From positions 1,238,501 through 1,302,500 of the forward strand of contig NZ_CP133091.1 of assembly GCF_030908385.1 (NCBI RefSeq): a stretch of DNA of 64,000 nt, given 5' to 3'. Position 1 is the stretch's first letter; every line of letters starts with the position of its first letter. The notes under the pieces are model-generated. The model ran no database searches. It had not been told where the DNA came from and saw only the letters and a program-made list of their open reading frames with translations. The translations under genes were made by a program, and so were the position numbers. This document shows, piece after piece, positions 1 to 11,328 of this stretch. This stretch comes from Mangrovimonas sp. YM274 (GTDB lineage Bacteria > Bacteroidota > Bacteroidia > Flavobacteriales > Flavobacteriaceae).

Positions 1-195
1 GATGAGCGCACTTATGAACAATGCGTGGCCCTGAGAGCGGTTGAAAGTACCGATGGTATGACAGCAGACTGGGTAAATTTACCATACGAGTTCTTACAGA
101 AAACCTCAAATGAAATAATAAATAAAGTAAAAGGCGTTAATAGAGTAGTGTATGACATTAGTTCTAAGCCGCCAGCAACCATAGAATGGGAATAG
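1..195 (+). CDS. guaA: GMP synthase (glutamine-hydrolysing), 3' end only
   Basis: The reading frame is open from the first base and ends at TAG 193-195, giving 64 residues. They match the C-terminal dimerisation part of Gua[15 protein letters not shown], then a T-x-D-W region, then the ending KPPATIEWE, where the KPP-T-IEWE signature is near-invariant in the family. GuaA aminates XMP to GMP using glutamine-derived ammonia and ATP. The N-terminal amidotransferase and PP-loop domains lie outside the window. The next gene starts 50 bases on, the same order often seen in flavobacteria (guaA followed by a LysM protein; from memory). Confidence 0.95.
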   Translation, partial: DERTYEQCVALRAVESTDGMTADWVNLPYEFLQKTSNEIINKVKGVNRVVYDISSKPPATIEWE

Positions 196-244
196 TATAG
201 TGAACGATTTATTGCCCCATAAACGTAAACAATAATTTAACCAT

Positions 245-2155
245 ATGAAAAAACTTGTTTTAATTACCCTGTTTACTCTAGCAAGCATTTGCTTTGTACA
301 GGCTCAAAATTTTAAACAACATAAAGTAAAACAAGGAGAAACGATAGAGGAGATTGCCAAATTATATTTGGTAACTCCTTTTGACATTTATGCACTTAAC
401 CCAGATGCCAAAAAGAAGCTATCGGTTGGGACAGTGCTTATTATCCCTACTTCCAAAATTCGTCCAGATGAAGCTGTAACCGAAACCAAAGAGGTGACTG
501 GCTACCAATACCATCGGGCCAAGAAAAAGGAAACTTTGTACAGTATTGCAAAGCAATATAATGTATCGGTGGACGATATAAAAAAATACAATACCTACTT
601 GTATGCCAATAATTTGAAGAAAGGTGATAAAATTAAAATCCCAAAATTCAAAACTGTTGTCACTAAAGCTGAGGTAAGCAATACCCTAAAAAAGTATACG
701 GTACAGCCTAAAGAAGGAAAATGGCGTGTGGCCTATAAGTTTGGGATTACAGTTCCTGAATTGGAAGCTCTTAATCCAAATATGGGTGAAGTATTGCAAC
801 CAGGTGATGTCTTGAATGTTCCAAACATAGCAGATAACGAAGAGAAAGCTATCGAGGAAAATTACAATTATTACACGGTACAGAAAAGTGAAGGCTATAT
901 GGCCTTGAACCGTAAGTTTGGTGTCACCCAAGAAGAATTGGAAGCACTTAATCCTGAGTTGAAGGAAGGTGGCTTGAAATTGGGTATGGTAATCAAAATA
1001 CCTGGATCGGCCAATGCGGTTATTGGTGGTGATGAGTTTGAAAACACCGATTTAACTAAGACCAACTTCGAGAATCTAAAGACTAAGCGTTTGGCTTTGA
1101 TGTTGCCTTATAGATTGAATAGAATTGACGTAGATTCTGTACAAGAGGCTAAAAGCGCTATTAAAAACGACACCCGATTATCCATTTCTTTGGATTTTCA
1201 TGTGGGAGTGGAAATGGCCTTGGATTCAGCTAAGCAGTTAGGGATTTCTACAAACCTAAAGGTGTTTGATACCAGAGACCAATTATCTGAAGTATCCAAT
1301 ATTTTAAAAAACAATGATTTTTCAACTTACGATGCCATCATCGGGCCTTTGTTCCCTAAGAATTTAGAACGTGTAGCCGCTAGTGTTAAGGGCAATCACA
1401 TTCCCGTGATTTCACCGTTTACGGCTCCTGAAAATTTGTATGACAATGTATTTCAAACGGTACCTTCTAATGAATTGATGCAAAAGGAAATCATTAGATA
1501 TGTGAAAAATGATTCTATGCCTAAGCATATTGTAATCATTGCCGATTCCAAAAACACGGCTGTTAGCAATCAATTGAAGTCAGAATTTGTTGCCGCTAGA
1601 CAAATTTTTTCAAGAAAGGATAAGGACGGAAAGGATAGTAACTACATACTGATTTCCGATTTGGAGGATATTTTTTTAGCGGGAGAGAACATTGTGTTTT
1701 TGGAAACTAAAAATGAGGCTTTTGCTTCCAATGTCACCAGTATGTTAAATGGTTTGAACAATGAAGAACACCAAATTGTTTTGATGACCACACAAAATAG
1801 TTCGGTATTTGAAGGAAAGAACATCTCTAATTACCACTTATCTAATTTGAAATTCACCTATCCTTCGGCAAACAAAACCTTGGCAACGCCCACTACTAAT
1901 GGGTTTATTACTAAATACAAAAGTTTGTATGGTGTGGAACCAAATAAATACGCTATCCGTGGTTTTGATTTGACCTTGGATATTTTGCTACGATTGGCTT
2001 CTAAAGAAAATTTATACGAAGCAGCCACTCCAGAATTGGAGACTGAATATTTGGAGAATAAATTTAGGTATACAAAAAAATATTTTGGAGGTTACTTTAA
2101 TGAAGCTGTTTATATTGTTAAGTATGACGACTTGACAATTGTAGAGGCTAAATAG
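245..2155 (+). CDS. LysM-repeat protein with C-terminal periplasmic-binding-like domain
   Basis: This 636-residue exported protein has a signal peptide (MKKLVLITLFTLASICFVQA, cut near residue 20). Four LysM modules follow at roughly 24-68, 88-135, 149-194 and 207-253, each with the Y-x-V/H-K...E-T-L...L..LNP...L..G..L.IP pattern. LysM binds N-acetylglucosamine polymers such as peptidoglycan. From about residue 280 to the end the sequence resembles type I periplasmic-binding folds of branched-chain amino acid receptors (ISLDFHVGVEMALDSAKQLG; YDAIIGPLFPKN; VISPFTAP). No permease lies nearby, so it is probably not a transport receptor; a wall-associated sensor or scaffold is inferred. Confidence 0.85.
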   Translation: MKKLVLITLFTLASICFVQAQNFKQHKVKQGETIEEIAKLYLVTPFDIYALNPDAKKKLSVGTVLIIPTSKIRPDEAVTETKEVTGYQYHRAKKKETLYSIAKQYNVSVDDIKKYNTYLYANNLKKGDKIKIPKFKTVVTKAEVSNTLKKYTVQPKEGKWRVAYKFGITVPELEALNPNMGEVLQPGDVLNVPNIADNEEKAIEENYNYYTVQKSEGYMALNRKFGVTQEELEALNPELKEGGLKLGMVIKIPGSANAVIGGDEFENTDLTKTNFENLKTKRLALMLPYRLNRIDVDSVQEAKSAIKNDTRLSISLDFHVGVEMALDSAKQLGISTNLKVFDTRDQLSEVSNILKNNDFSTYDAIIGPLFPKNLERVAASVKGNHIPVISPFTAPENLYDNVFQTVPSNELMQKEIIRYVKNDSMPKHIVIIADSKNTAVSNQLKSEFVAARQIFSRKDKDGKDSNYILISDLEDIFLAGENIVFLETKNEAFASNVTSMLNGLNNEEHQIVLMTTQNSSVFEGKNISNYHLSNLKFTYPSANKTLATPTTNGFITKYKSLYGVEPNKYAIRGFDLTLDILLRLASKENLYEAATPELETEYLENKFRYTKKYFGGYFNEAVYIVKYDDLTIVEAK

Positions 2156-2300
2156 TTTTCAAATCAAAATACAATATTCACATAATCCCTAAAACGTTGC
2201 GTACACATAACGGGTATGGCGCTTTTGGGGATTTGTTGTATCAGGAGGTTAGTATTCCTGTGTTAAGTTAGGAACAGTAAATGTGCTTTGAAGATTATAA

Positions 2301-2543
2301 ATGAAAGACAAAATGTTAGGACTAGACAAAGAATTTCTGATAAAATTGGCACATACCAAAATGCCGTTTGGAAAATACGAAGGGAGAGACTTAATTGACC
2401 TTCCTGAATATTATGTGGTATGGTACCACAATAAAGGTTTTCCTAAAGGGAAACTGGGAGACATGTTACAAATGGTGTATGAGCTAAAAGTAAACGGTTT
2501 GGAGGATTTAATTCGAAATATTAAAAAACAATATCCTAGATAA
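2301..2543 (+). CDS. DUF3820 family small protein
   Basis: This 80-residue cytoplasmic protein carries the DUF3820 pattern MPFGKYEGR, then LPEYYVVWYHNKGFPKGKLG, then KVNGLEDL. The family (called putative quorum-sensing-regulated virulence factor in Pfam) is common in Bacteroidota and has no established biochemical function. The start could be ATG 2301 or the in-frame ATG at codon 5; the conserved core begins well after both. It ends 6 bases before the convergent cbpM-like gene. Confidence 0.8.
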   Translation: MKDKMLGLDKEFLIKLAHTKMPFGKYEGRDLIDLPEYYVVWYHNKGFPKGKLGDMLQMVYELKVNGLEDLIRNIKKQYPR

Positions 2544-2549
2544 AGTTAT

Positions 2550-2846
2550 TTAATCATGTTCGTAGAGTCGTAAACGGTTTTGTAAATTGTTAAGTTCAAT
2601 TTGAAGTGCGTCTACTTTTTGCAATAAATTGAATACAATATCTATGCCTTCAATATTAAGATTGAGTTCTCTTTGCATGCGGAGCACTTTGTCTAAGGAG
2701 CTTAGGGAATCCGTATCTAGGTAATATTGTTTTTCTATAGTAATTATAGAAATAAGGCCAATGTCCTCTAACTCCTCCAGAAAGGAAATTGTAATGTCGT
2801 AAGAGGTACAAAGTGTTGCTATTGGAATATAATGAGCGGTTTCCAT
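2550..2846 (-). CDS. CbpM-type chaperone modulator (MerR-like)
   Basis: This 98-residue protein has a MerR-like winged-helix pattern (YIPIATLCTSYDITISFLEELEDIGL) followed by a C-terminal helix (VFNLLQKVDALQIELNNLQNRL). Those are features of CbpM, which binds the J-domain of CbpA and blocks its action on DnaK. It lies 2 bases downstream of a CbpA-like gene on the same strand, the normal pairing, so the two are almost certainly co-transcribed. Sequence identity to enterobacterial CbpM is expected to be low, so the call rests on fold pattern, length and context. Confidence 0.8.
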   Translation of the reverse strand: METAHYIPIATLCTSYDITISFLEELEDIGLISIITIEKQYYLDTDSLSSLDKVLRMQRELNLNIEGIDIVFNLLQKVDALQIELNNLQNRLRLYEHD

Positions 2847-2848
2847 GA

Positions 2849-3742
2849 TTATCGTAATTTTGCTAATTCTTCAAACAATGCTTTTTCTTTATCGGTAAGG
2901 TGAGTAGGTGTTTTTACATGAAAGGTTACATAAAGATCACCAAATTCCCCATATTTTTTATAAACAGGAAATCCTTTTCCCTTTAATTTTACCTTAGTAC
3001 CATTTTGAGTTTCGGGCTTAACCTTCAGTTTTAACTTGCCGTCAAAGGCATTAATAACTATTTCGCCACCTAAAATTGCGGTATATAAATCTAGATCTAC
3101 ATCGGTATATAGGTTATTGTGATCGCGTTTAAACTTACTTTGATTGTTGATGGAAAATTTGATGTGAAGATCGCCATTGGGGCCTCCATTAATACCTTCG
3201 CCACCATAACCTTTAATTCTAATAATTTGACCGTTTCTAACACCTGCAGGGATGGTTAGTCTTATGTTTTTCCCATTTATGGTCAAAGTGCGTTTATGGG
3301 TTTTGTAGACATCTTCCAAATCCAATTGCAATTCGGCATTGTAATCTTGGCCTCTAAATTTTGGCTGGCCATGGCTTTGACCTCTAAAGCCCCCACCTCC
3401 ACCAAACATGGAACTGAAGAAATCCGAAAAATCCTCTTCGGTAAATCGGCCGGATGAACTTTGGTAATGACCTCGTTGAGATTGTTGTTGGCGTTGCGCT
3501 TCCTCAAAAGCTTCCGAATGTTGCCAATCCTTGCCATATTTGTCATATTTCTTTCGGTTTTCAGGATGGCTCAAGACTTCGTTGGCTTCGTTGATTTCCT
3601 TAAATTTCTTTTCGGCTTCCTTGTCATTCGGGTTAAGGTCCGGATGGTATTTTCGGGCCAGTTTGCGATAGGCTTTTTTGATGTCGCTTTCCGAAGCGTT
3701 TTTGTCGACACCAAGTATCTTGTAATAATCTATAAATCTCAT
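2849..3742 (-). CDS. cbpA: CbpA-like DnaJ-family co-chaperone
   Basis: This 297-residue protein starts with a canonical J-domain (residues 1-70; [25 protein letters not shown] with the HPD motif that stimulates DnaK ATPase). A Gly/Phe-rich linker with a GGGGGF stretch follows at about 110-125, and then the two DnaJ C-terminal substrate-binding domains (130-290; [29 protein letters not shown]). The cysteine zinc fingers of DnaJ itself are absent, which marks the CbpA class. It is the first gene of the minus-strand pair with the CbpM-like gene. Confidence 0.92.
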   Translation of the reverse strand: MRFIDYYKILGVDKNASESDIKKAYRKLARKYHPDLNPNDKEAEKKFKEINEANEVLSHPENRKKYDKYGKDWQHSEAFEEAQRQQQSQRGHYQSSSGRFTEEDFSDFFSSMFGGGGGFRGQSHGQPKFRGQDYNAELQLDLEDVYKTHKRTLTINGKNIRLTIPAGVRNGQIIRIKGYGGEGINGGPNGDLHIKFSINNQSKFKRDHNNLYTDVDLDLYTAILGGEIVINAFDGKLKLKVKPETQNGTKVKLKGKGFPVYKKYGEFGDLYVTFHVKTPTHLTDKEKALFEELAKLR

Positions 3743-3942
3743 AAGGTGTGAGTTTTAAAAAAAAGCCAGTGCTTGGCAATGCAATGATAAATCCTCATGG
3801 AGATTAACTAATTTCGGGTATTTTTTTTAAAATATCAAGAAGGACTCTGTTTAAATTCAAACTAGAGTCTAAAGCAAATGGTAATTTGCTAAAAGAACCC
3901 CAAATAACTAAAAAACTATGTGCCATAACTATTTAAATTTTG

Positions 3943-3950
3943 TAAATTTG
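3943..3950 (+). promoter_or_regulatory. Putative -7 element for pyrG
   Basis: TAAATTTG matches the Bacteroidota -7 consensus TAnnTTTG and lies 20 bases before the pyrG ATG. No clear TTG -33 element sits 17-23 bases upstream, so this is a partial match. The 228-base divergent gap 3743-3970 holds nothing else recognisable. Confidence 0.4.
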
Positions 3951-3961
3951 CCTGCGTTTAA

Positions 3962-5611
<1,650 letters not shown>

Positions 5612-5662
5612 AAAGTGGACAAGGTTTTGTACAGCTTGCCACAAGACATTTAGATATAATTC

Positions 5663-7564
5663 ATGGAAGAAAAGAAAATTGATGTTAACTCCATTGTAGG
5701 CTTTGTGCTTATTTTTGGAATCTTATTGTACATGCTTTGGAAAAACTCGCCAACTCCAGAGGAGATAGCCGAGCAGGAACAAGCAAAACAAGAACAAGTA
5801 GAGGCAGAACAAAAAGCAAAGACTAATGAAAATGCCTTTGTAACCTCTGCTGAAGATTTTTCAAATACAGGGGCTTTGGACTCTGTGGCCCTTCAACAAT
5901 TGAAACTTAAATTGGGAGCGTTTGCATATGCTTCATCTTTACCTTCGGCAAAGGATGATTTTACCTTGGTGGAGAATGGTGTACTGGCCTTAAAATTTAG
6001 CAACAAGGGAGGATACCTTTCTGAAGTAAAATTGACACAGTTTGTAGATTATGATTCTGTGCCAATTTATATGGTAAAGGATGGAAATACGCAATTCAAT
6101 ATCAATTTTGGAACTTCAGACAACAGAATACTAAATACTCAAGATCTTTATTTTCAGCCAACAATAACCAAAAGTGGAGAAAATACTATAGTTTCTATGA
6201 AACTTAAAGTATCTGAAACTAAATTTTTGGAGTATAGATATGAGTTAAAACCAAACGATTATATGGTTGGGTTCTCAGTGAAGTCTCAAGGTTTGGGTGG
6301 TGTGTTCAACACTTCTCAGCCAATAGATTTATCTTGGGGCTTAAAGGGCATACGCCACGATAAGAGTATCCAATACGAAAACCGTTACACCCGTTTGACT
6401 TACCAATATGATGGTAATAAAATCGACAAATTGGCCCAAGCAGGTGAAGACGATGAAACTGAAGAAAATGTGGAGTGGATTTCATTCCGTCAACACTTCT
6501 TTAGCTCTATTTTGGTAACAGATGTACCGTTTAAAAGTGTACAGATGGAGTCTAAGAATTTAGTAGAGGATGATGACGTTGATACCCTTTATACCAAAAA
6601 GTACTTAGCCAAATTACCATTGGAGTTTAAAGGTGGGGAGTTGGCTGAAAATATGGGAATGTATTTTGGACCAACAGACAGTAAGGTTTTAAAGAAATAT
6701 GATAGAAATCTAGAAGAAAGTATTCCATTAGGTTGGGGGATTTTTGGTTGGATAAACAAATCTGTTTTCATTCCGCTGTTTGGATTATTGAGTTCGTTCT
6801 TACCTTATGGTTTTGCCATTATTGTTATGACCATTTTGGTGAAAATCCTATTGTCATTTGTACAGTACAAGCAGTTCTTGTCTCAAGCTAAAATGAAAAT
6901 ATTAAAGCCAGAACTAGACGCGCTTAGAGAGAAGTACAAAGACAACAAAATGAAAATGCAACAAGAAACCATGAGTTTGCAAAGTCGTGCTGGAGCAAGT
7001 CCGTTAAGCGGATGTTTACCAGGATTGATGCAAATACCAGTATTCTATGCATTGTTCATGTTCTTCCCATCTGCTTTCGATTTACGCCAAAAGAAATTCC
7101 TTTGGGTGGAAGATTTATCTTCTTACGATGTGATTGCGGAATTACCGGTTAAAATTCCATTCTATGGAGATCACGTAAGTTTATTCCCGATCTTGGCAGC
7201 CGTGGCAATCTTCTTTTATATGAGAATGACCACAGGACAGCAAATGGCAAATCAACCAACGCAGGAAGGGATGCCGGATATGCAAAAAATGATGAAGGTG
7301 ATGTTGTATTTATCGCCGTTAATGATGTTGGTATTCTTTAACCAATATGCTTCTGGGTTGAGTTTGTATTACTTTATATCTAACTTGATTAGTATTGGAA
7401 TTATGTTGGTGATCAAAAACTTTATCATTGATGAAGATAAGGTGTTGGCAAAAATTCAACATAAAAAGAAACAACCTAAAAAGGAAAGCCGTTTCCAGAA
7501 GAAAATGAAGGAAATGATGGAGCAGGCTGAACAGCAACAAAAGGCGCAACAGCGTAAAAAATAA
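5663..7564 (+). CDS. yidC: Membrane protein insertase YidC
   Basis: This 633-residue inner-membrane protein has an N-terminal membrane segment at residues 11-27 and a large periplasmic beta-domain (about 85-350). The conserved insertase core with further membrane segments runs from about 370 to 590 (FIPLFGLLSSFLPYGFAIIVMTILVK; SPLSGCLPGLMQIPVFYALF). It ends in a very basic tail (KKKQPKKESRFQKKMKEMM). YidC inserts membrane proteins with or without SecYEG, and the tail helps ribosome contact. A strong hairpin terminator lies right after the stop. Confidence 0.96.
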   Translation: MEEKKIDVNSIVGFVLIFGILLYMLWKNSPTPEEIAEQEQAKQEQVEAEQKAKTNENAFVTSAEDFSNTGALDSVALQQLKLKLGAFAYASSLPSAKDDFTLVENGVLALKFSNKGGYLSEVKLTQFVDYDSVPIYMVKDGNTQFNINFGTSDNRILNTQDLYFQPTITKSGENTIVSMKLKVSETKFLEYRYELKPNDYMVGFSVKSQGLGGVFNTSQPIDLSWGLKGIRHDKSIQYENRYTRLTYQYDGNKIDKLAQAGEDDETEENVEWISFRQHFFSSILVTDVPFKSVQMESKNLVEDDDVDTLYTKKYLAKLPLEFKGGELAENMGMYFGPTDSKVLKKYDRNLEESIPLGWGIFGWINKSVFIPLFGLLSSFLPYGFAIIVMTILVKILLSFVQYKQFLSQAKMKILKPELDALREKYKDNKMKMQQETMSLQSRAGASPLSGCLPGLMQIPVFYALFMFFPSAFDLRQKKFLWVEDLSSYDVIAELPVKIPFYGDHVSLFPILAAVAIFFYMRMTTGQQMANQPTQEGMPDMQKMMKVMLYLSPLMMLVFFNQYASGLSLYYFISNLISIGIMLVIKNFIIDEDKVLAKIQHKKKQPKKESRFQKKMKEMMEQAEQQQKAQQRKK

Positions 7565-7570
7565 ATTCAA

Positions 7571-7600
7571 AAAGCTGCCTTTAAACAGGCAGCTTTTTTG
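7571..7600 (+). terminator. Intrinsic terminator after yidC
   Basis: A perfect 10-bp stem (aaagctgcct at 7571-7580 with aggcagcttt at 7587-7596), a 6-base loop and a T-run follow the yidC stop by 6 bases. Confidence 0.9.
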
Positions 7601-7681
7601 TTTAATAACAATTGTATTATATTTTCGTTTAATATTACAATAGCAAAATAACCTATATCAACAAGCACTAATTTTTACTTT

Positions 7682-8386
7682 ATGAAATTGAAGTACATTC
7701 AAATGATGTTATGTTTTTTGGCAACTTCCGTGATGTTGGCCCAACAAATCAACCAGTTTGATAGCAAGGGGTTACGCCATGGTATTTGGCGTAAAAATTT
7801 CTATGAAACCAACCAGCCTAGGTACGAAGGTGAGTTTAATCATGGTAAGGAGATAGGGGTGTTTAAATACTATACCCTGAATAACAAAAAGAGTGTATTG
7901 AGTGCTACCAAAACGTTCAATCCAAATAACGACATTGCCGAGGTGAAGTTTTTTTCTTCTACAGGAAAGCTTATTAGTGAAGGTAAAATGAACGGAAAAC
8001 TGTATATGGGCAAATGGGTGTATTATCATAATAAATCCAATGCTATTATGACTACCGAAACCTATAATGACCAAGGTAATTTGGAAGGAGAAAAATTAGT
8101 TTACTACGATAACGGTCAGGTTGCAGAACGTGTTAATTACGTTAATGGGAAAATAGAAGGTGTGTCCCGATGGTATTCTGAAAAAGGCGTTGTGTTAAAG
8201 GAATTTCATTACAAGAACGACCAATTACATGGAATGGCCAGATATTATAACGATGAAGGACAATTATTGGCCGAAGGAAATTACAAGCGAGATAGTAAGG
8301 ATGGTATTTGGAAATACTATAAAGACGGCAAGCTAGAGGAAGAAAAGGACTTTACCAAAAGAAGTAAAAACCCTTATAAACAATAG
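7682..8386 (+). CDS. MORN-variant repeat (YwqK-type) exported protein
   Basis: This 234-residue protein has a signal peptide ending near the AQQ at residues 20-22. It is built of repeated G-x-W-x-x-Y-Y...G...E-G units, for example GIWRKNFYETNQPRYEGEF, GKWVYYHNKSN and DGIWKYYKDGKLEEE, from residue 33 to the end. These are the MORN_2 repeats that databases label YwqK-family antitoxin; no toxin partner is visible and that label should not be taken as function. It is flanked by terminators on both sides, so it is probably monocistronic. Its role is unknown; a beta-rich binding or structural protein in the periplasm is a guess. Confidence 0.8.
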   Translation: MKLKYIQMMLCFLATSVMLAQQINQFDSKGLRHGIWRKNFYETNQPRYEGEFNHGKEIGVFKYYTLNNKKSVLSATKTFNPNNDIAEVKFFSSTGKLISEGKMNGKLYMGKWVYYHNKSNAIMTTETYNDQGNLEGEKLVYYDNGQVAERVNYVNGKIEGVSRWYSEKGVVLKEFHYKNDQLHGMARYYNDEGQLLAEGNYKRDSKDGIWKYYKDGKLEEEKDFTKRSKNPYKQ

Positions 8387-8416
8387 ATTTAAACTATTGC
8401 AATCATAATGTTTTAT

Positions 8417-8446
8417 AATGGTAACTTTAAGAGGTTACCATTTTTT
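8417..8446 (+). terminator. Intrinsic terminator after the MORN-repeat gene
   Basis: A perfect 9-bp stem (aatggtaac 8417-8425 with gttaccatt 8434-8442), an 8-base loop and a T-run lie 31 bases after the stop. Confidence 0.85.
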
Positions 8447-8452
8447 ATTTTG

Positions 8453-8460
8453 TAATTTTG
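8453..8460 (+). promoter_or_regulatory. Putative -7 element for mnmA
   Basis: TAATTTTG matches TAnnTTTG and lies 32 bases before the mnmA ATG, just after the preceding terminator. The expected -33 position falls inside the terminator stem and lacks TTG, so confidence is modest. Confidence 0.4.
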
Positions 8461-8492
8461 CAGGATATAATCAAATTCAATCGCTTACATAA

Positions 8493-9680
8493 ATGAAACG
8501 AGTTATCGTAGGCCTTTCAGGAGGTGTAGATTCCAGTGTGGCAGCCTATTTATTAAAAGAACAGGGCTATGAGGTTATTGGGCTTTTTATGAAAAATTGG
8601 CATGACGATTCGGTAACTATTTCCGATGAATGTCCATGGTTGGACGACAGCAATGACGCCATGTTGGTTGCCGATAAATTAGGAATTCCTTTCCAAACGG
8701 TCGATTTAAGTGAACAGTACAAGGAGCGCATTGTAGATTATATGTTTGATGAATACCAACGCGGCCGAACGCCTAATCCAGACGTGCTTTGTAATCGTGA
8801 AATCAAGTTTGACGTTTTCATGAAAATTGCCTTGGACTTGGGAGCGGATTATGTGGCAACAGGGCATTATTGTAGAAAAGGAACGATACAAAAGGACGGA
8901 GAAGAAATTTACCAGTTGTTGGCAGGTGTCGATGGCAATAAAGATCAGTCTTATTTTTTATGCCAATTATCACAAGAACAATTGTCGAAAGCGCTGTTCC
9001 CAATTGGAGAATTGACCAAACCTGAAGTTAGGGAAATTGCGACAAAATTGAATTTGGTTACTGCCGATAAAAAGGATTCCCAAGGATTGTGTTTTATTGG
9101 TAAAGTGCGACTTCCAGAATTTTTACAGCAAAAATTGATGCCGAAGGAAGGGGTTATTGTAGAGATTGCTTCTGATAGGGAAATCTATTTAAATGGGACT
9201 TCTAGTTTCGATTCCAAAGAGGAGGAACTTCAATATTTAACAAAAAAAATAGACTACCACATCACTGACGGAAAGGTGGTAGGAAAACATCAGGGCGCCC
9301 ATTATTTCACAAAAGGCCAGCGTAAAGGTCTTGGTGTAGGTGGGACTGTGGAGCCATTGTTCGTTATCGATACCGATGTAGAAGAAAATGTTATATATAC
9401 AGGACAAGGGAAAGACCATCCAGGTTTGTTAAAACGTGCCCTTTTTGTAGCCAATGACGAGGTCCATTGGGTACGCGAAGATTTGGAACTCCACCAAGGA
9501 GAAACTCTGGAAGTCAAGGCGCGCATTAGGTACAGACAACCGTTGGAATCTGCAACATTGTACAAAGTTGAGAACGGACTTTTCGTGGAATTTCAAAACT
9601 TACAATCGGCTATTACCGAAGGGCAATTTGTGGCTTGGTATCTAGGAGAGGAATTGGTAGGATCGGGAGTAATTTCTTAA
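8493..9680 (+). CDS. mnmA: tRNA-specific 2-thiouridylase MnmA
   Basis: This 395-residue enzyme thiolates U34 of tRNA-Lys, -Glu and -Gln. It has the PP-loop SGGVDSSV at residues 9-16, the first catalytic cysteine in [12 protein letters not shown] near residue 100 and the second in [10 protein letters not shown] near 197; together they form the persulfide pathway. The C-terminal half has the usual [10 protein letters not shown] segment. The length is at the upper end for the family because of a short insertion around residues 225-255 ([18 protein letters not shown]) also seen in other Bacteroidota. The subtilase gene begins 31 bases after the stop. Confidence 0.96.
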   Translation: MKRVIVGLSGGVDSSVAAYLLKEQGYEVIGLFMKNWHDDSVTISDECPWLDDSNDAMLVADKLGIPFQTVDLSEQYKERIVDYMFDEYQRGRTPNPDVLCNREIKFDVFMKIALDLGADYVATGHYCRKGTIQKDGEEIYQLLAGVDGNKDQSYFLCQLSQEQLSKALFPIGELTKPEVREIATKLNLVTADKKDSQGLCFIGKVRLPEFLQQKLMPKEGVIVEIASDREIYLNGTSSFDSKEEELQYLTKKIDYHITDGKVVGKHQGAHYFTKGQRKGLGVGGTVEPLFVIDTDVEENVIYTGQGKDHPGLLKRALFVANDEVHWVREDLELHQGETLEVKARIRYRQPLESATLYKVENGLFVEFQNLQSAITEGQFVAWYLGEELVGSGVIS

Positions 9681-9711
9681 ATTGCACCAACCGATTCCCA
9701 AATACAACTAG

Positions 9712-11328
9712 ATGTTAAAAAAAATACTGCTGTTTGGCATACTTGCCATAAGCTATTTGGGCCAAGCCCAGGAAGATGCATGGGTATATCTTACCGATAA
9801 ATTGGATGTTGAGGCATCCATCAACAATCCCATTTCCATTTTATCACAGGCGGCCATCGACCGTAAAAATGCACACGGCATTCCTATTGATAATCGCGAT
9901 GTTCCTGTTAATGAAGCTTATATTTCAACACTTAAAACTCAAGCGGGCATTTCTGTTTTGGCAAAGTCCAAATGGTTCAATGCGGTGCATGTTAGGGGAA
10001 CCCAAACAGATATTTCTGCATTATTGGACTTGCCTTTTGTAGCCAGTATAGACTTTGCTGATAATAGCTTGGACCTTTCTTCAGGAAAAATGGCAGCGCT
10101 TCAAAATAAATTCAGTTTAGAAGAAATCACCGCTGATTTTGTTTATGGAAATGCCCAAAACCAAGTGGAAATGCTCAATTTGGAAACCTTACATCAACTC
10201 GATTTTACGGGAGAAGGGATTGTAATTGCAGTATTGGATGCAGGATTTCCAAATGTCAATACTATGGCGGGATTCCAAAGATTGCGAGATAATGACGATT
10301 TGTTGGATGGCTATGATTTTGTGAATAGAACCGAAGATGTCTATACCTACTCAGATAATGATCATGGGACACGTGTTTTGAGCACCATGGCAGGCTACGT
10401 GGAAGATCAATTTGTAGGCACCGCTCCAGATGCTTCCTATTATCTTTTTAGAACTGAAGATGCGGGAAGTGAAAATCCTGTAGAGGAAAGTTATTGGGTG
10501 GAAGCTGCCGAGCGCGCCGATAGTTTGGGAGTGCACATTATCAATTCATCTTTGGGCTATAACGAATATGACAATCCTAATTATAGCTACACTACAGCAG
10601 ATATGAATGGAAACACGGCTTTTATTTCAAAAGGAGCCAATATTGCTTTTGAAAAAGGCATTTTGGTAGTGTCTTCAGCAGGAAATTCCGGGGCAACCGC
10701 ATGGCAAATTGTTGGAGCACCGGCTGATGCCGCCAATGTACTTTCTGTAGGTGCTGTGGATTCGGAAGGAAATTATGCGGCATTCAGTTCTCAAGGAAAT
10801 GAAACGCAGCCTACCCAAAAACCGGATGTTGTGGCTCAAGGAGCAGGAGCGTCCATTATTAGTCCGAGTGATGCTTTGGTATCCAATAGCGGGACTTCTT
10901 TTAGTGGTCCAATTATTGCTGGTGCCGCGGCTTCTTTGTGGCAGGCTTTTCCATTGGAAACGAATGCAGAAATTAAGCAGCGGATCCAATCATCTTCCTC
11001 TCAATATGATTCGCCTGACAATTTGTTAGGCTTTGGCATTCCAGATTTTGGATTGGCCTATGATATGCTCTTGTCCTTGCATGAGATGAGTTTAGATGAA
11101 ATTCATTTGTATCCCAATCCTATTAGAGAAGAATTGACCATTCAAATGGGAACGCTTTATCAGGAAACAACATATTCCTTGTATAATCTCCAAGGGAAGG
11201 AATTACAATCAGGTACACTGACACAACAGGTGGAAGATATTAGTGTTTCTGGCTTGGCTCAAGGCATGTATGTACTTTCTTTGAAAACGAAAACACAAAT
11301 CAAATCGGTAAAACTTATCAAACTATAA
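9712..11328 (+). CDS. Secreted subtilisin-like (S8) serine protease with T9SS tail
   Basis: This 538-residue protein has a signal peptide (cut near LGQAQ, residue 20) and a propeptide up to about 150. The S8 catalytic domain shows Asp176 in AVLDAG, His218 in DNDHGT and Ser near 396 in SGTSFSGP. The last 75 residues (LYPNPIREELTIQMG...GMYVLSLKTK...KLIKL) form a type A sorting domain, the signal for Bacteroidota type IX secretion, so it should be exported across the outer membrane and anchored or released. The triad is intact. The next gene starts on the base after the stop codon. Confidence 0.93.
   Translation: MLKKILLFGILAISYLGQAQEDAWVYLTDKLDVEASINNPISILSQAAIDRKNAHGIPIDNRDVPVNEAYISTLKTQAGISVLAKSKWFNAVHVRGTQTDISALLDLPFVASIDFADNSLDLSSGKMAALQNKFSLEEITADFVYGNAQNQVEMLNLETLHQLDFTGEGIVIAVLDAGFPNVNTMAGFQRLRDNDDLLDGYDFVNRTEDVYTYSDNDHGTRVLSTMAGYVEDQFVGTAPDASYYLFRTEDAGSENPVEESYWVEAAERADSLGVHIINSSLGYNEYDNPNYSYTTADMNGNTAFISKGANIAFEKGILVVSSAGNSGATAWQIVGAPADAANVLSVGAVDSEGNYAAFSSQGNETQPTQKPDVVAQGAGASIISPSDALVSNSGTSFSGPIIAGAAASLWQAFPLETNAEIKQRIQSSSSQYDSPDNLLGFGIPDFGLAYDMLLSLHEMSLDEIHLYPNPIREELTIQMGTLYQETTYSLYNLQGKELQSGTLTQQVEDISVSGLAQGMYVLSLKTKTQIKSVKLIKL

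Noticed and set aside
7682-8386. Toxin-antitoxin system (database name YwqK antitoxin)
   Set aside because: The protein is an exported MORN-type repeat protein without a toxin gene beside it.
9302-9565. Minus-strand frame opposite mnmA
   Set aside because: Antisense shadow of a housekeeping gene with normal codon pattern on the plus strand.
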